A DNA stretch of 64,000 nt from Beijerinckiaceae bacterium (GTDB lineage: Bacteria > Pseudomonadota > Alphaproteobacteria > Rhizobiales > Beijerinckiaceae): positions 1,364,001-1,428,000 of the forward strand of contig CP024846.1 in the NCBI GenBank assembly GCA_004564215.1, read 5' to 3'. Positions 63,910 to 64,000 of this stretch are shown piece by piece. Made by a program: the position numbers and the translations under genes. Within the stretch, counting starts at the first letter, position 1; every line of letters starts with the position of its first letter. Below the pieces are notes generated by a model. It saw nothing but the letters and a program-made list of their open reading frames with translations. It had not been told where the DNA came from and ran no database searches.

Positions 63910-64000
63910 CGTTGCCATTCCCTTGATCTTCAAGCCGGTGGGAAATGAATCAGCAGCGCCAGGCAGACGCCAAAGAATTGCTTCGCCGCAGATTCAACAA

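Overview
The window looks like chromosomal DNA of a GC-rich alphaproteobacterium of the order Hyphomicrobiales (Rhizobiales), probably close to Beijerinckiaceae. This is inferred from gene content: leuC beside rplS, an rsfS-rlmH-EnvC-like-ctpA-rppH string, aroA-cmk, a FYDLN-type acidic protein, a TIGR01459-type HAD phosphatase, DUF1192 and DUF3175 proteins, and RIME-like intergenic palindromes. No rRNA is present, so a species cannot be named.

Layout. 0-16 kb is mostly housekeeping: the tail of an Rrf2 regulator, leuC, rplS, infC (with an ATT start codon), a beta carbonic anhydrase, rppH, ctpA, an EnvC-like activator, rlmH, rsfS, an Hsp70-like ATPase, rpsA and rlpA. 16.5-20 kb holds a rhodanese and mobA, then an AT-richer two-gene accessory module (HTH/ImmA metalloprotease plus an unknown partner) beside decayed small genes. 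20-25 kb has an outer-membrane protein, an HAD phosphatase, ribF, leuA (with a probable leucine leader peptide) and tRNA-Lys. 25-32 kb is accessory: an unknown protein coupled to a radical SAM enzyme, a truncated IS630-type transposase, and small envelope or stress proteins (PRC-barrel, DUF3175, SmbP-like) with a PQQ-type sugar dehydrogenase. 32-39 kb carries NDH-2 and polysaccharide genes (GT2, methyltransferase, WcaF-like acetyltransferase, GT4). 39-47 kb has serB, pxpABC, a Gly/His/Trp-repeat secreted protein, argG, cmk, aroA and tRNA-Ala. 47-64 kb has a PGM1-like ATP-grasp ligase, a single-pass Pro/Ala-rich protein, an alpha/beta hydrolase, an APC permease, a xanthine-dehydrogenase-type operon with an unusual membrane ABM-domain protein, and an operon of a Tat-exported beta-propeller, an FtsX-type permease, an ABC ATPase with a fused extracytoplasmic domain, and a DUF1622 protein.

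How genes connect: leuA and leuC serve leucine synthesis, pxpABC cleaves 5-oxoproline, aroA/cmk/argG/serB/ribF are core anabolism, and mobA supplies molybdenum cofactor chemistry that could support molybdoenzymes such as the XDH-type enzyme. The best candidates for something undescribed are the 25.8-27.4 kb radical SAM pair, the HTH-ImmA pair at 17.7-19.4 kb, and the beta-propeller/ABC operon at 59.4-63.9 kb. All family assignments come from reading motifs and recalling families; no database search was run.
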